Shown: piece after piece, positions 44,496 through 52,886 of the stretch
How the letters are laid out: each line of letters begins with the position of its first letter
Numbering within the stretch: position 1 is the stretch's first letter
Source of the DNA: Isoptericola halotolerans
GTDB taxonomy: Bacteria > Actinomycetota > Actinomycetes > Actinomycetales > Cellulomonadaceae
Length of the DNA stretch: 64,000 nucleotides
Assembly (NCBI RefSeq): GCF_013149785.1
Contig: NZ_JABEZU010000004.1
Coordinates: 271,930 to 335,929, forward strand
Direction of reading: 5' to 3'
Translations under genes and position numbers: made by a program
The notes under the pieces: generated by a model
The model's database searches: none
What the model saw: the letters and a program-made list of their open reading frames with translations, nothing else
What the model was told of the DNA's origin: nothing

Positions 44496-45584
44496 ATGCA
44501 GGAACCTCTCGTGGCACCCGGGCCGACGGCGGCACGCGGCTGGGAGCCCGACCTCCTGGAGGGCTACGAGCGACGCACCCTGGAGCTGGCGCCGGACTTC
44601 GAGGGGGACGTCGTCGCCACCCTGGTGCGGCCGCGCCGGGACGCACCACCGGCCGACGACGCGGGCGTCGACCTGGTGTACGTCCACGGCTGGACCGACT
44701 ACTTCTTCCAGACCCACCTGGCGGACTTCTGGGAGGGTCTGGGTGTCCGGTTCCACGCGCTGGACCTGCGCAAGTACGGCCGGAGCCTGCGCCCGCACCA
44801 CACGCCGGGCTTCGTCACGAGCCTGCGCACGTACGACGAGGACATCGAGGCGGCGCTGGCCGAGATCGGCCACGGCCCGCGCGACCGGACGGACCGACGG
44901 CTGGTGCTCATGGGGCACTCCACGGGCGGCCTCGTCCTCAGCCTCTGGACGCACCACCGGCCGGGCCGTGCGGACGCTCTGATCCTGAACAGCCCGTGGC
45001 TGGAGTTCCAGACGCGCAAGGTCGGCCGCCTCGTGCTGGAGCCGAGCATCCGGGCGCAGGCGGCCATCGCACCACGCAGCCACCTGGTGAACCTCGACCT
45101 CGGCTTCTACGCGCGCTCGATCTCCGCCCGGCACGACGGCGCGTGGGAGGTCGACCCCGCCTGGCGGCCCGACGACGGCTGGCGCACCACGCCTGCCTGG
45201 TTGGCGGCGATCTTCTCGGGCCACGACCGGGTCTCGCGGGGGCTGTCGATCGACGTGCCCGTCCTCGTGCTCCTCTCCGCCCGCTCGACGCCGCCGGTGC
45301 GGTGGTCGGACGAGATGATGCGCACCGACACCGTGCTCGACGTCGCCGGGGTGGCGGCGCGGGTGCCGCAGCTCGGCCCGCTCACCACCCTGGCCCGCAT
45401 CGACGGTGCCCTGCACGACGTGACCCTGTCCGCACCCGAGGTGCGCGACGCGGTGTGGTTCGAGACCACCCGCTGGTTCCGCGCGTACGTCCCGCCGCTC
45501 CCGGCTCCCGAGCCGGCGCCGGGACCGCGGGGCTGGCGTCGCTGGTTCTCCGGGCGGTTCCCGGCTCGGACCCCCAGGGGCTAG
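44496..45584 (+). CDS. alpha/beta hydrolase (serine lysophospholipase-like)
   Basis: A 362-residue hydrolase. It has LVYVHGWTDYFFQTHLADFW (oxyanion region), HALDLRKYGRSLRPHHTP and the nucleophile elbow VLMGHSTGGLVLSLW (Ser). A C-terminal histidine (RIDGALHDVTLS) and an Asp-bearing segment complete the triad. The layout is that of the serine aminopeptidase S33/lysophospholipase group. The substrate is unknown. The stop overlaps the convergent phosphatase gene by four bases. Confidence 0.88.
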   Translation: MQEPLVAPGPTAARGWEPDLLEGYERRTLELAPDFEGDVVATLVRPRRDAPPADDAGVDLVYVHGWTDYFFQTHLADFWEGLGVRFHALDLRKYGRSLRPHHTPGFVTSLRTYDEDIEAALAEIGHGPRDRTDRRLVLMGHSTGGLVLSLWTHHRPGRADALILNSPWLEFQTRKVGRLVLEPSIRAQAAIAPRSHLVNLDLGFYARSISARHDGAWEVDPAWRPDDGWRTTPAWLAAIFSGHDRVSRGLSIDVPVLVLLSARSTPPVRWSDEMMRTDTVLDVAGVAARVPQLGPLTTLARIDGALHDVTLSAPEVRDAVWFETTRWFRAYVPPLPAPEPAPGPRGWRRWFSGRFPARTPRG

Positions 45585-46096
45585 CGGCCGTCGAGCACCG
45601 TCCGGACGTGCTCGACGATGCCGTCGGCGGCCGTCTCGATCTCGGCGAGGCAGTCCTCGAACCCGTCCTGGTCCCCGTACCAGGGGTCGTCGACGTCGAG
45701 CACGGACTCGTCGTCGCCCTCCGGGACGGTCGGGGCTGCCGGGTCGAACGACCTGTACATCCTGATGTCGGCGTCTGTACCGTTCGCGAGGCGCCGCAGG
45801 AACTGGACGTGCCGCGCGGTCATGGCGAGCACGAGGTCACGCTCGCCGAGCTGCTCGGCACGGACCCGCCGGGCGCGGTGCCCCTCACCCGTGGGGTAGC
45901 CGTGGGCGGCCAGCACCCGGCGCGCCCGCGGGTCCACCGGGTTGCCGTGCTCCTCGTCGCTGATCCCGGTCGAGTCGACCTGGACCTCCTCCAGGCCCGC
46001 CGCCGCGAGCCGGTCGCGGAGCACCACCTGGGCCATGGGGGACCGGCAGATGTTCCCGGTGCAGACGGTCATCACGCGAAAGGTCTCTGGGCTCAC
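45581..46096 (-). CDS. low-molecular-weight protein-tyrosine phosphatase
   Basis: A 171-residue LMW-PTP. The P-loop VCTGNICRSP gives the C-x5-R-S active site near residue 12. The general acid Asp is in the DPWYGD motif (DVDDPWYGDQDGFEDC). It also has VDSTGISDEEHGNPVDPRA and VLAMTARH. It dephosphorylates tyrosyl-phosphorylated proteins. A GTG at 46096 is chosen; an ATG eight codons in is possible. Confidence 0.92.
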   Translation of the reverse strand: MSPETFRVMTVCTGNICRSPMAQVVLRDRLAAAGLEEVQVDSTGISDEEHGNPVDPRARRVLAAHGYPTGEGHRARRVRAEQLGERDLVLAMTARHVQFLRRLANGTDADIRMYRSFDPAAPTVPEGDDESVLDVDDPWYGDQDGFEDCLAEIETAADGIVEHVRTVLDGR

Positions 46097-46157
46097 GCCC
46101 ACATGCTCGCAGATCCCCGCCCGGGCGGGTCGGCAGCCCGCCGCGTAGCGTTGTTGC

Positions 46158-47084
46158 ATGAGGTGGTCTGCGGACGGTCTGATCGCGGTGACGGGTGCGT
46201 CGGGACGGCTGGGCTCGCGTCTCGCGTTCCGGCTGGCCGCCGAAGGAGCGCACCAGCGTCTGGTGGTGCGCGACCCCACGCGGGTGCCACGCCTGGGTGA
46301 CGGCCGTCCGCTGCCCGAGTGCGAGGTCGCCGTCGCCGACGGCTACGAGGACGTCGCGGGCATGCGAGCGGCGTTCGACGGGGTACCCACGGCCTTCCTC
46401 GTGAGCGCCCGCGAGTCCGCGGACCGGGTGGCCGTGCACACCGCGGCCATCGACGCCGCGGTCGCCGCCGGCGTCGAGCGCCTGGTGTACGTCTCGTTCG
46501 TCGGTGCCGCGCCGGACGCCACGTTCACCTTCGCCCGGCACCACTGGGCGACGGAGCAGCACCTGCGGCGCAGCGGGCTGCGGTGGACGATCCTGCGCGA
46601 CAACCTGTACCACCAGGCGTTGGCGAGCTTCGTGGGTACCGACGACGTGATCCGCGGCCCGGCGGGTGACGGCCTGGTGGCCTCCGTGGCGCACGACGAC
46701 GTCGCGGACGTCGCGACCGCGGTCCTCCTGGACGAGGACCCCCACCGGCACGACGGCGTGACGTACGACGTGACCGGGCCGATCGCCCTGAGCCTGACGC
46801 AGGTCGCGGCGCTGCTCACCCTGGCGACAGGACGCCAGATCCGGTACCACGCGGAGACCGTCGAGGAGGCGTACGCGTCCCGGGCAGGTCTCGGGGCCTC
46901 GGACGTCGAGCTCGAGGGGTGGGTGACGTCCTACACGGCCATCGCGGCCGGGGAGCTGGAGCACGTGTCGCACGACGTCTCGCGCCTGGTCGGGCGCCCG
47001 GCCCGCTCGTTCGAGCAGTGGATCGACGACTACCCGCTCGAGTGGCAGCACCTGGTGCACGGCGGTCGGGCGGGGCCGGGCTGA
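46158..47084 (+). CDS. NAD(P)-binding NmrA/SDR-like protein
   Basis: A 308-residue atypical SDR. It has the Rossmann motif IAVTGASGRLGSRLAFRLA (residues about 9-27), VRDPTRVPRL after strand 2, and VERLVYVSFVGAAPDATF with HHWATEQHLRRSGLRWTILR, typical of NmrA/NAD(P)H-quinone-reductase-2-type proteins (YtfG/QorB-like). It may be an NAD(P)H-dependent quinone reductase or a redox sensor. It is followed by the small unit at 47103. Confidence 0.87.
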   Translation: MRWSADGLIAVTGASGRLGSRLAFRLAAEGAHQRLVVRDPTRVPRLGDGRPLPECEVAVADGYEDVAGMRAAFDGVPTAFLVSARESADRVAVHTAAIDAAVAAGVERLVYVSFVGAAPDATFTFARHHWATEQHLRRSGLRWTILRDNLYHQALASFVGTDDVIRGPAGDGLVASVAHDDVADVATAVLLDEDPHRHDGVTYDVTGPIALSLTQVAALLTLATGRQIRYHAETVEEAYASRAGLGASDVELEGWVTSYTAIAAGELEHVSHDVSRLVGRPARSFEQWIDDYPLEWQHLVHGGRAGPG

Positions 47085-47102
47085 AGGGGCACCGTAATTC
47101 CC

Positions 47103-47131
47103 TTGGCACGCTCCGCCGTCGGGCATAGCGT
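47103..47131 (+). promoter_or_regulatory. promoter of the small RNA/micro-ORF unit
   Basis: A -35 TTGGCA (47103-47108), a 17-base spacer and a -10 TAGCGT (47126-47131). Predicted start is at about 47138. Confidence 0.65.
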
Positions 47132-47164
47132 CGTGCTCACCAACGAAGGGAGGTGATCCGAGAA

Positions 47165-47203
47165 GTGAAGACTCTTCGGACCAGCGAGGTGGTCGCGGGC
47201 TGA
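47165..47203 (+). CDS. 12-residue micro-ORF (MKTLRTSEVVAG)
   Basis: A GTG start 11 bases after an unusually complete Shine-Dalgarno (GGAGGTGATCC). The frame encodes MKTLRTSEVVAG and stops at TGA. The last five codons form the 5' arm of a hairpin whose loop contains the stop. Not in the usual size range for a protein; it could be a regulatory peptide or a translation-control device. Confidence 0.45.
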   Translation: MKTLRTSEVVAG

Positions 47204-47219
47204 GTCCCGTGACCACCGG

Positions 47220-47284
47220 GACCCGCGGGTGCCGTGCCATCGTCCAGCACGGCGGGAGAAGACTCCGACCCGCGGGTCTTTCCG
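47220..47284 (+). terminator. compound terminator of the small unit
   Basis: The 11-base arms GACCCGCGGGT (47220-47230) and ACCCGCGGGTC (47268-47278) enclose a second stem, GCCGTGC/GCACGGC (47231-47253), and are followed by TTTCC. Confidence 0.7.
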
Positions 47285-47290
47285 TGCCTG

Positions 47291-47917
47291 CTAGCCCTTG
47301 CCGCGCTCGCAGTAGTCGGAGATCGCGTCCGCGGCGACGTACTGCGTGACGGGGTCGGGCGAGGACGCGCAGTCCGCGACGTCCACCTCGAGCTCCTCGA
47401 ACGAGATGACCGCCGCGTCCACCGCGTCGCTGCCGTCGCCGCAGGTGATCGTCACGTCGCCCGTGGTGCGCTCGGCGTAGGCGTAGAGCACGTGGGTGCC
47501 CTTGCCCACGTCGGCGAGCAGCCCGTCGGACTCGACGACGTCGGGCACCTCGGCCACGTCGACCAGCCCGCCCGCCACGGCGTCGCGCACCATCGCCTGC
47601 TGGTTCTCCGTCGCCCCGGACGTGGCGGTGGCGCCGGCGGACTCACCGCGGACCCACTCGCTGCGCACCGTGGTGGCGCCGTCGGCGGCGACCTTGACCA
47701 CCTTCACCGCCGTGTAGAGGTCCTGCGAGCCCGGGCTGCCCTGCCACTCGACGGACACGCCGTCGCCACAGCTGCTCTCGACGGCGGGCGCCGTCTCGGC
47801 CGAGGCGCTCGGCGAGGCCGCGGCGTCCGTGCCGGGGCTGTCGGCCCCCGCGCACCCCGCCAGCAGCAGCACCGCACAGCCCGCCGTCGTCATCGTCCAC
47901 CGTCGTCGGTCGAACAT
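47291..47917 (-). CDS. hypothetical lipoprotein
   Basis: A 208-residue secreted protein. The signal peptide ends in a lipobox LLLAGC (Cys near residue 21), followed by an Ala/Ser/Thr-rich spacer. The rest is a compact acidic domain with four cysteines (SSCGDGVSVEW, ITCGDGSDAV, VADCASSPD, DYCERG) likely forming two disulfides. No family recognised. GGAGG precedes the ATG at 47917. A LacI-type palindrome lies 44 bases upstream. Confidence 0.78.
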   Translation of the reverse strand: MFDRRRWTMTTAGCAVLLLAGCAGADSPGTDAAASPSASAETAPAVESSCGDGVSVEWQGSPGSQDLYTAVKVVKVAADGATTVRSEWVRGESAGATATSGATENQQAMVRDAVAGGLVDVAEVPDVVESDGLLADVGKGTHVLYAYAERTTGDVTITCGDGSDAVDAAVISFEELEVDVADCASSPDPVTQYVAADAISDYCERGKG

Positions 47918-47960
47918 CGAACCTCCCGCATCGTTGCGCATCGCTGCCGCAACCTATCCG

Positions 47961-47976
47961 ATGGAAAGCGCTTCAC
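47961..47976. promoter_or_regulatory. possible LacI-type operator upstream of the lipoprotein gene
   Basis: GGAAAGCGCTTCAC has a palindromic AAGCGCTT core with the central CG usual for LacI-family sites. It differs from the other operators in this window, so a different regulator is expected. Confidence 0.45.
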
Positions 47977-48019
47977 GACAGGGTGAAACCGCATCACGGC
48001 GACAACGATTCGGCAACGG

Positions 48020-48035
48020 TGTGACACCTGTCACC
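48020..48035. promoter_or_regulatory. possible CRP/FNR-type site
   Basis: TGTGA-CACCTG-TCACC fits the TGTGA-N6-TCACA consensus at nine of ten half-site bases. It lies about 105 bases upstream of the lipoprotein gene and overlaps the permease stop codon. Chance occurrence cannot be excluded. Confidence 0.35.
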
Positions 48036-48975
48036 CCTTGAGCCCCGTGTGAGCGAGGCCCTGGACGAACTGCCGCTGCGCCACGAGGAACACCGCCAGC
48101 ACCGGGATCACCGTCAGCGTCGTCGCCGCGAGCTGGACGTTCCACATCGGCCCGCCGTAGGCGTCGACGTACTGGGTCAGCGCCTGCGGCAGCGTGAAGT
48201 TCTCCCGGCTGGACAGGTACACGATGGGTTCCAGGTAGAGGTTCCAGGACTTGAGGAACGTGAAGATCGCGACGGCGGCCACCGCCGGGCGGGCCAGCGG
48301 GAACGCGATCCGCCAGAAGATGCCCCAGCGGCTCAGCCCGTCCATGCGCCCGGCCTCCTCCAGCTCGCGCGGCAGCCCGAGGAAGAACTGCCGCATGATG
48401 AACGTCGCGAGCACGCTCGGTGCCCCGAAGATCGGCACGACGATCAGCGGCCAGTGCGTGTCGATCAGGCCGAGGGTGTTGACCAGGCGGAACAGCGGCA
48501 CGATCGTCACCTCGGCCGGCACCAGCATCCCGGCGAGCACCAGCACGAACAGCACGTTCGCGCCCGGGAAGGAGATCCGCGCGAACGCGTAGCCCGCGAG
48601 CGACGCCACCAGGATCGTGCCGGCCGTGACGAGCACGGCGATGTAGAGGCTGTTCCAGTACTGCTGGGCGAACGGCTGCAGGGCGAACACGTCGGCGTAC
48701 GCGCCCCACGAGACGTCCTGCGGCCACAGCGTGGGCGGCACCCGCAGGATCTCGCTCATCGGCTTGAGGCTCGACGTCGCCATCCACCAGGTGGGGAAGA
48801 CGAACGGGACGCTGAGCACCACCAGCAGCGCGACGAGCAGACCACGGACCGCCCGTGGCCGACGACGGCGCCGCGCGACCGGGACGTCACCGACGGCCGG
48901 CGGAGGTCCGGCGAGCGCCGGCGGGTCGTCGGTCGCCGGGCCGGCCACCGGTGCGGGGGAGACGTCAGACCTCAT
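48031..48975 (-). CDS. carbohydrate ABC transporter permease (MalG type)
   Basis: A 314-residue permease with a 40-residue cytoplasmic leader rich in Pro/Ala/Arg and six membrane helices. Landmarks are FPTWWMATSSLKPMSEILRV near the first helix and the EAA loop LPRELEEAGRMDGLSRWGIF (around residue 195). It pairs with the permease encoded just before it; the two genes overlap by 11 bases. Last gene of the second importer operon. Confidence 0.93.
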   Translation of the reverse strand: MRSDVSPAPVAGPATDDPPALAGPPPAVGDVPVARRRRRPRAVRGLLVALLVVLSVPFVFPTWWMATSSLKPMSEILRVPPTLWPQDVSWGAYADVFALQPFAQQYWNSLYIAVLVTAGTILVASLAGYAFARISFPGANVLFVLVLAGMLVPAEVTIVPLFRLVNTLGLIDTHWPLIVVPIFGAPSVLATFIMRQFFLGLPRELEEAGRMDGLSRWGIFWRIAFPLARPAVAAVAIFTFLKSWNLYLEPIVYLSSRENFTLPQALTQYVDAYGGPMWNVQLAATTLTVIPVLAVFLVAQRQFVQGLAHTGLKG

Positions 48976-49897
48976 CGTGGACCCACCTCTTTCGCGTGCG
49001 CCACTGGATCAGGGTCAGGGCCAGCACGATGACGAACAGGAGCACGGAGATCGCGCTCGCGTAGCCGAACTCGTTGAAGCGGAAGGCCTGCTGGTACAGG
49101 TAGTAGACGAGCACCGTGGTGGAGTTCCCCGGCCCTCCGCCGGTGAGCACGTCGATCTGCGCGAAGACCTCCAGCGAGCCCACCACGGTGAGGATCGAGA
49201 CCAGCAGCACCGTGGGGCTGATGAGCGGCAGAGTGATCGACCGGAACCGGCGCCACGCCCCGGCGCCGTCGATGCGCGCCGCCTCCTGGACCTCTTCCGG
49301 CACGCTCTGCAGCGCGGCGAGGAACAGGATCATGTTGAGGCCCACGTTCTTGAAGACCTGCACCACGATGACGGCGAGCATGGCGGTGGGACCGCTGCGC
49401 AGCCAGTTCGGCCCGTCGACGCCCAGGGCCGCGAGAAACCCGTTGATCCCGCCGTCGTCCTGCAGCAGGAAGCCCCACACGATGGTCCAGGCGACCAGGG
49501 AGACCACCACCGGCGAGAAGAAGAACGTGCGGAACGTCGTCGTGCCCGGCAGCCTCTGGTCGAGCAGCACCGCCAGGAGCAGGGCGAGCGACACGTTGAG
49601 CACCACGAGGCCGATCGAGAACCACAGGCTCGCCGCCAGCGCGTCGCGCAGCCCGGGGTCGGCGAGCATCCGCTCGTAGTTGGCGGTGCCGCTGAAGGTG
49701 AAGGTCCCCGCGAGGACGTTCCACTCGTGCAGCGAGTACCAGGCCACGGTGACCAGCGGCACGACGACGAACGCGATGGTGCCGAGCACCTGCGGGGCCA
49801 CCATGGCGTAGCCCACCAGGCGGTCTCGCTCCGCCGCGGAGCCGCGGGTGCGCGAGGAGCGCACCCGCGGCCGCACGGCGACCGGTCCCGAGGTCAC
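48965..49897 (-). CDS. carbohydrate ABC transporter permease (MalF type)
   Basis: A 310-residue permease with an Arg/Val-rich start and six membrane helices. It has the EAA motif VPEEVQEAARIDGAGAWRRF and the LTGGGPGNSTTVLVYYLYQQ block typical of MalF/UgpA permeases. The GTG start overlaps the binding-protein stop as GTGA. It forms the channel of the second importer. Confidence 0.93.
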   Translation of the reverse strand: MTSGPVAVRPRVRSSRTRGSAAERDRLVGYAMVAPQVLGTIAFVVVPLVTVAWYSLHEWNVLAGTFTFSGTANYERMLADPGLRDALAASLWFSIGLVVLNVSLALLLAVLLDQRLPGTTTFRTFFFSPVVVSLVAWTIVWGFLLQDDGGINGFLAALGVDGPNWLRSGPTAMLAVIVVQVFKNVGLNMILFLAALQSVPEEVQEAARIDGAGAWRRFRSITLPLISPTVLLVSILTVVGSLEVFAQIDVLTGGGPGNSTTVLVYYLYQQAFRFNEFGYASAISVLLFVIVLALTLIQWRTRKRWVHDEV

Positions 49898-51201
49898 GAC
49901 CCGGCCAGGATCGGGTCGATCGACGTGCACACGTCCGCGAGCACCGCCTCGACGTCCGCGCCCGCCGTCCACAGGGGGTCGAGCCCTGCGCGGACCGTGT
50001 CCTGCAGCTTGGCGAAGCTCGGGTGCGCCGGCTTGGTCACGGCGTCCTGGATGCCGTCGACGACGACCGCCTGCAGCTGCTCGTCGCTCAGCAGCGGGTT
50101 GGCCGCACCCAGGAGGTCCGCGGTGAGCAGCGACTCCCGCGGCGGCGGGAAGTACTGGGCGAGCTGCTCCGCGTGCTCCGGGTTGGTGAACCAGGCGAGG
50201 AAGTCGGCCGCGACGTCCGGGTTCTCCCCCTGGGCGAAGACGCCGATGCCCGCCTGCCCGATGACGTTCTGCCGGCCCTGCGGCCCGGCAGGCAGCGGCA
50301 CGACGTCCCAGGCGAAGCTGTCGTCCAGCGCGGAGGCGCGAGAGATCTGCGTGATCGTCATGGCGGCGTCCCCGGCGAAGAAGTCGGCGGTCGTGCCCGG
50401 GCCGGGCATCGCGCCGTCGTCGAACGTGGCGTCGTGGATCCACGTCATCGCGTCGACCATCGCGGGGTCGGTGAAGGTGCAGGTGGCGCCGTCCTCGCTC
50501 CAGGGCGCGGCGCCCCACCCGTCCCAGACGGTCGAGAGGTTCTCCCACACCTTGTAGTCGAAGTCACGGACCACCAGGCCCTGCTTGCCGGACTCCTCGG
50601 CGGCCGCGGCGGCGACGTCCCGGGCGGCGTCGTACGTCCACTCCCCGTCCGCGACGAGATCGGCGGGCGAGTCCTGCCCGGCCGCCTCGACCTGGTCGGT
50701 GTTGACGAACATCGCGAACGGGCTGTTGGAGAACGGGTAGGCGAAGAGCCCGCCGTCCTGCTGCCACAGCGCCAGCGAGCTGTCGAGCAGGTCGTCGTAG
50801 GCGTAGCCCTCGGTGCCCTCGAGCACCGGACCGACGTCCACGAGCGCGCCGCTCTGCACGAACTCCGGCGCGTAGCTCTCGAGGATCCACGCGAGGTCGG
50901 GCGCGTTGCCGCCGGCGAGCCGGGTCGTGAGCGACGTCGTGTAGTCGTCGAAGGGGATCGCCTCGAACGTCACCTCGGAGACGAGGTCGGGGTTCTCGGC
51001 GACGTAGGCGTCGGCGATCGACTGGAAGAGGGCGAGCTGTACCTCGTCGGCCGTCCAGACGGTCATGGTCAGCGGGACCGGCTCGCTCGGGGTCTCGGGC
51101 TCGCCGGCGGCCTCGGGGTCGGACGAGCCGCAGGCCGTCAGGGCCAGGACCGCCGTGGTCGCGGCAGCCGCGGCGAGGCCGCGGCGTCGGGTGGTGTGCA
51201 T
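49894..51201 (-). CDS. sugar ABC transporter substrate-binding lipoprotein
   Basis: A 435-residue lipoprotein (lipobox LALTAC, Cys near residue 24) of the family 1 extracellular solute-binding type. Recognisable segments are LTMTVWTADEVQLALFQSIA, RLAGGNAPDLAWILESYAPE and FFAGDAAMTITQISRASAL. It supplies the two permeases that follow. It lies 27 bases downstream of the FAD oxidoreductase gene, so the two are probably one transcript. The ligand is unknown. Confidence 0.93.
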   Translation of the reverse strand: MHTTRRRGLAAAAATTAVLALTACGSSDPEAAGEPETPSEPVPLTMTVWTADEVQLALFQSIADAYVAENPDLVSEVTFEAIPFDDYTTSLTTRLAGGNAPDLAWILESYAPEFVQSGALVDVGPVLEGTEGYAYDDLLDSSLALWQQDGGLFAYPFSNSPFAMFVNTDQVEAAGQDSPADLVADGEWTYDAARDVAAAAAEESGKQGLVVRDFDYKVWENLSTVWDGWGAAPWSEDGATCTFTDPAMVDAMTWIHDATFDDGAMPGPGTTADFFAGDAAMTITQISRASALDDSFAWDVVPLPAGPQGRQNVIGQAGIGVFAQGENPDVAADFLAWFTNPEHAEQLAQYFPPPRESLLTADLLGAANPLLSDEQLQAVVVDGIQDAVTKPAHPSFAKLQDTVRAGLDPLWTAGADVEAVLADVCTSIDPILAGS

Positions 51202-51228
51202 CAGTGCTCCTTCGAACTGGATGGACGG

Positions 51229-52857
51229 TCAGTACGGATGGGCGCCGGACGCCCAGCGGATCTCGACGCCGGCGGCGACGAGCTCGTCCTGCAGCTCGGC
51301 GAGCAGGTCGGGCTTGGCGTGCACGTCGTGCGGCCGCACGCCGCGCTCGGTGCAGAACGCCGCGAGATGGCCGGCAGCCTCGCCGACGTTCCACTCCACG
51401 GGGTGCAGGCGGTAGCAGCCGTTGGTGATGTGCGTGGTGCCGATGTTCTTGGCGGCTGCCAGCAGGTTGGTGGTGCGCTCGGGCAGCAGCGCGCCCAGCG
51501 GGATCTCGAACGGGGTGGACGGCACGTCGATGTAGGTGTCGCCCCCGGTGGAGGGGTGCAGGTCGATGCGGTACATGCCCACGCCCACGCTGTCCTCGTA
51601 GCGGGTGGCACCGCGGTCCCCGCGCACCGCGAACGACACGTCGTTCTCCGTCACGGTGGTGACGGCGCGGATCCGCCGGCCCTCGCGGTGGTACGCCGCC
51701 TGCGCCAGGCCGTCGGCGGTGCCCATGACGTCGGGCCGCAGCCGCAGCCCCGGGAAACCCGTGCCCCCGTCGGGGCGCGGTGCCTCGGTCTGCATCCAGT
51801 ACAGCATCGAGAGGCTGAGCTGCCGGGCGTCCTCGATCCGGGCGAGCTCGACGTCGCGGGGGACGTCGAGCACCGGCTCGAGGAAGTAGTCGATGGCCGG
51901 CCAGTTGACGAGGCAGACGTCGCTGCCCACCGCGCCCGGCTCGAGCTGGTCGCGCGCCAGGATGCGACGGAACGTCCACAGGTTCCCGTCGCCAGGGTCG
52001 CGCGACTGGTCGGCGACGACCGCTCCGGCGTCGTCGCCGGGGTTGGGCGTGAAGCTGCGGACGTCCATCGCGAGGGTGCGGGGGTTGGGCGCGTGCCACG
52101 AGAGCATCCGCTCTCCGTTCCACGGCCCGGGCCGGTAGGTGCTCCAGAAGTCGTAGCGCTCGGGCCGGTCGATGGTGTGGTCCCCGTCGGTGTGCTCGAC
52201 GGCGAAGCAGACGCTGAGCGCCTGGACGTTCTGCGGCTGCGCCTCGGCCGGGGCGCTGGGCTCGCCGGTGACGTCCCGCGACTCGAACCCGGTGACGTAC
52301 TCGGTGCCGGTCAGGGGCAGCAGCTCGCCGGTCTCGGTGGCGTCGAGCACGTAGCCGGCCGTGACCGTCGTGCGGGCGCCGTCGAGCACCGACTCCAGCG
52401 TCACGGCACGCACCGTGTCGCCGTCGACGTCGGCCGCGACCGGACGGACCCGCTCGAGCAGGGTGAGACGGCCCGACGCACGCCCGGGCAGCAGCATCTC
52501 CTCCAGGACACCGACGGCGACCCTCGGCTCGTGGCACAGCTTCGAGACCCAGCCCGCGCCGGGGTTGAGGGCGGTCTGCGCCCGTGCGGCGGCGGTCAAC
52601 GGGTAGCGGCGGCGGTACACCTCGCGGATGCCGTCGCGCACGGCACGGTAGCGGCGGGTGACGCCGAAGTCCTCGACCCACGGGTGCTCGTCCGGCGGGA
52701 CGCCCTGGGAGGTGAGCTGGCCGCCGATCCACGGGTGCTCCTCGGTGAGCACGACGCGGGCGCCGCGGTCCACGGCGGCGAGGGCTGCGGCGACGCCGCC
52801 GAGGCCGCCGCCGACGACGAGGACGTCGGTGGTGAGGTCGGTGTCGGGAGTGGGCAC
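51229..52857 (-). CDS. FAD-dependent oxidoreductase (FAD_oxidored-type)
   Basis: A 542-residue flavoprotein. The dinucleotide motif VLVVGGGLGGVAAALAAVDR is at residues about 12-31. HPWIGGQLTSQGVPPDEHPW is followed by a second FAD contact, TAGYVLDATETGELLPL. The C-terminal end has NLLAAAKNIGTTHITNGCYR and LHPVEWNVGEAAG, the usual FAD-capping motifs of this group. Members of the family sit in many polysaccharide-utilisation loci, with no settled substrate. It lies between the LacI regulator and the importer, so it probably oxidises the imported sugar or a derivative. GTG start at 52857. Confidence 0.88.
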   Translation of the reverse strand: MPTPDTDLTTDVLVVGGGLGGVAAALAAVDRGARVVLTEEHPWIGGQLTSQGVPPDEHPWVEDFGVTRRYRAVRDGIREVYRRRYPLTAAARAQTALNPGAGWVSKLCHEPRVAVGVLEEMLLPGRASGRLTLLERVRPVAADVDGDTVRAVTLESVLDGARTTVTAGYVLDATETGELLPLTGTEYVTGFESRDVTGEPSAPAEAQPQNVQALSVCFAVEHTDGDHTIDRPERYDFWSTYRPGPWNGERMLSWHAPNPRTLAMDVRSFTPNPGDDAGAVVADQSRDPGDGNLWTFRRILARDQLEPGAVGSDVCLVNWPAIDYFLEPVLDVPRDVELARIEDARQLSLSMLYWMQTEAPRPDGGTGFPGLRLRPDVMGTADGLAQAAYHREGRRIRAVTTVTENDVSFAVRGDRGATRYEDSVGVGMYRIDLHPSTGGDTYIDVPSTPFEIPLGALLPERTTNLLAAAKNIGTTHITNGCYRLHPVEWNVGEAAGHLAAFCTERGVRPHDVHAKPDLLAELQDELVAAGVEIRWASGAHPY

Positions 52858-52886
52858 GGGTGCGGTCCGATCTGTCGAGGGGTGGT

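Larger units (their letters stand above)
47138..47284 (+). ncRNA. predicted ~147-nt independent small transcript with a micro-ORF
   Basis: Between convergent genes lies a complete small unit. The parts are a promoter at 47103, a 12-base stretch GGGAGGTGATCC (47148-47159) matching the complement of the 16S 3' end, a 12-codon ORF, a 12-pair hairpin over its stop codon (47188-47217), and a strong terminator ending with CTTTCC. No other gene follows on this strand. It matches no RNA family I can name. Confidence 0.55.
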
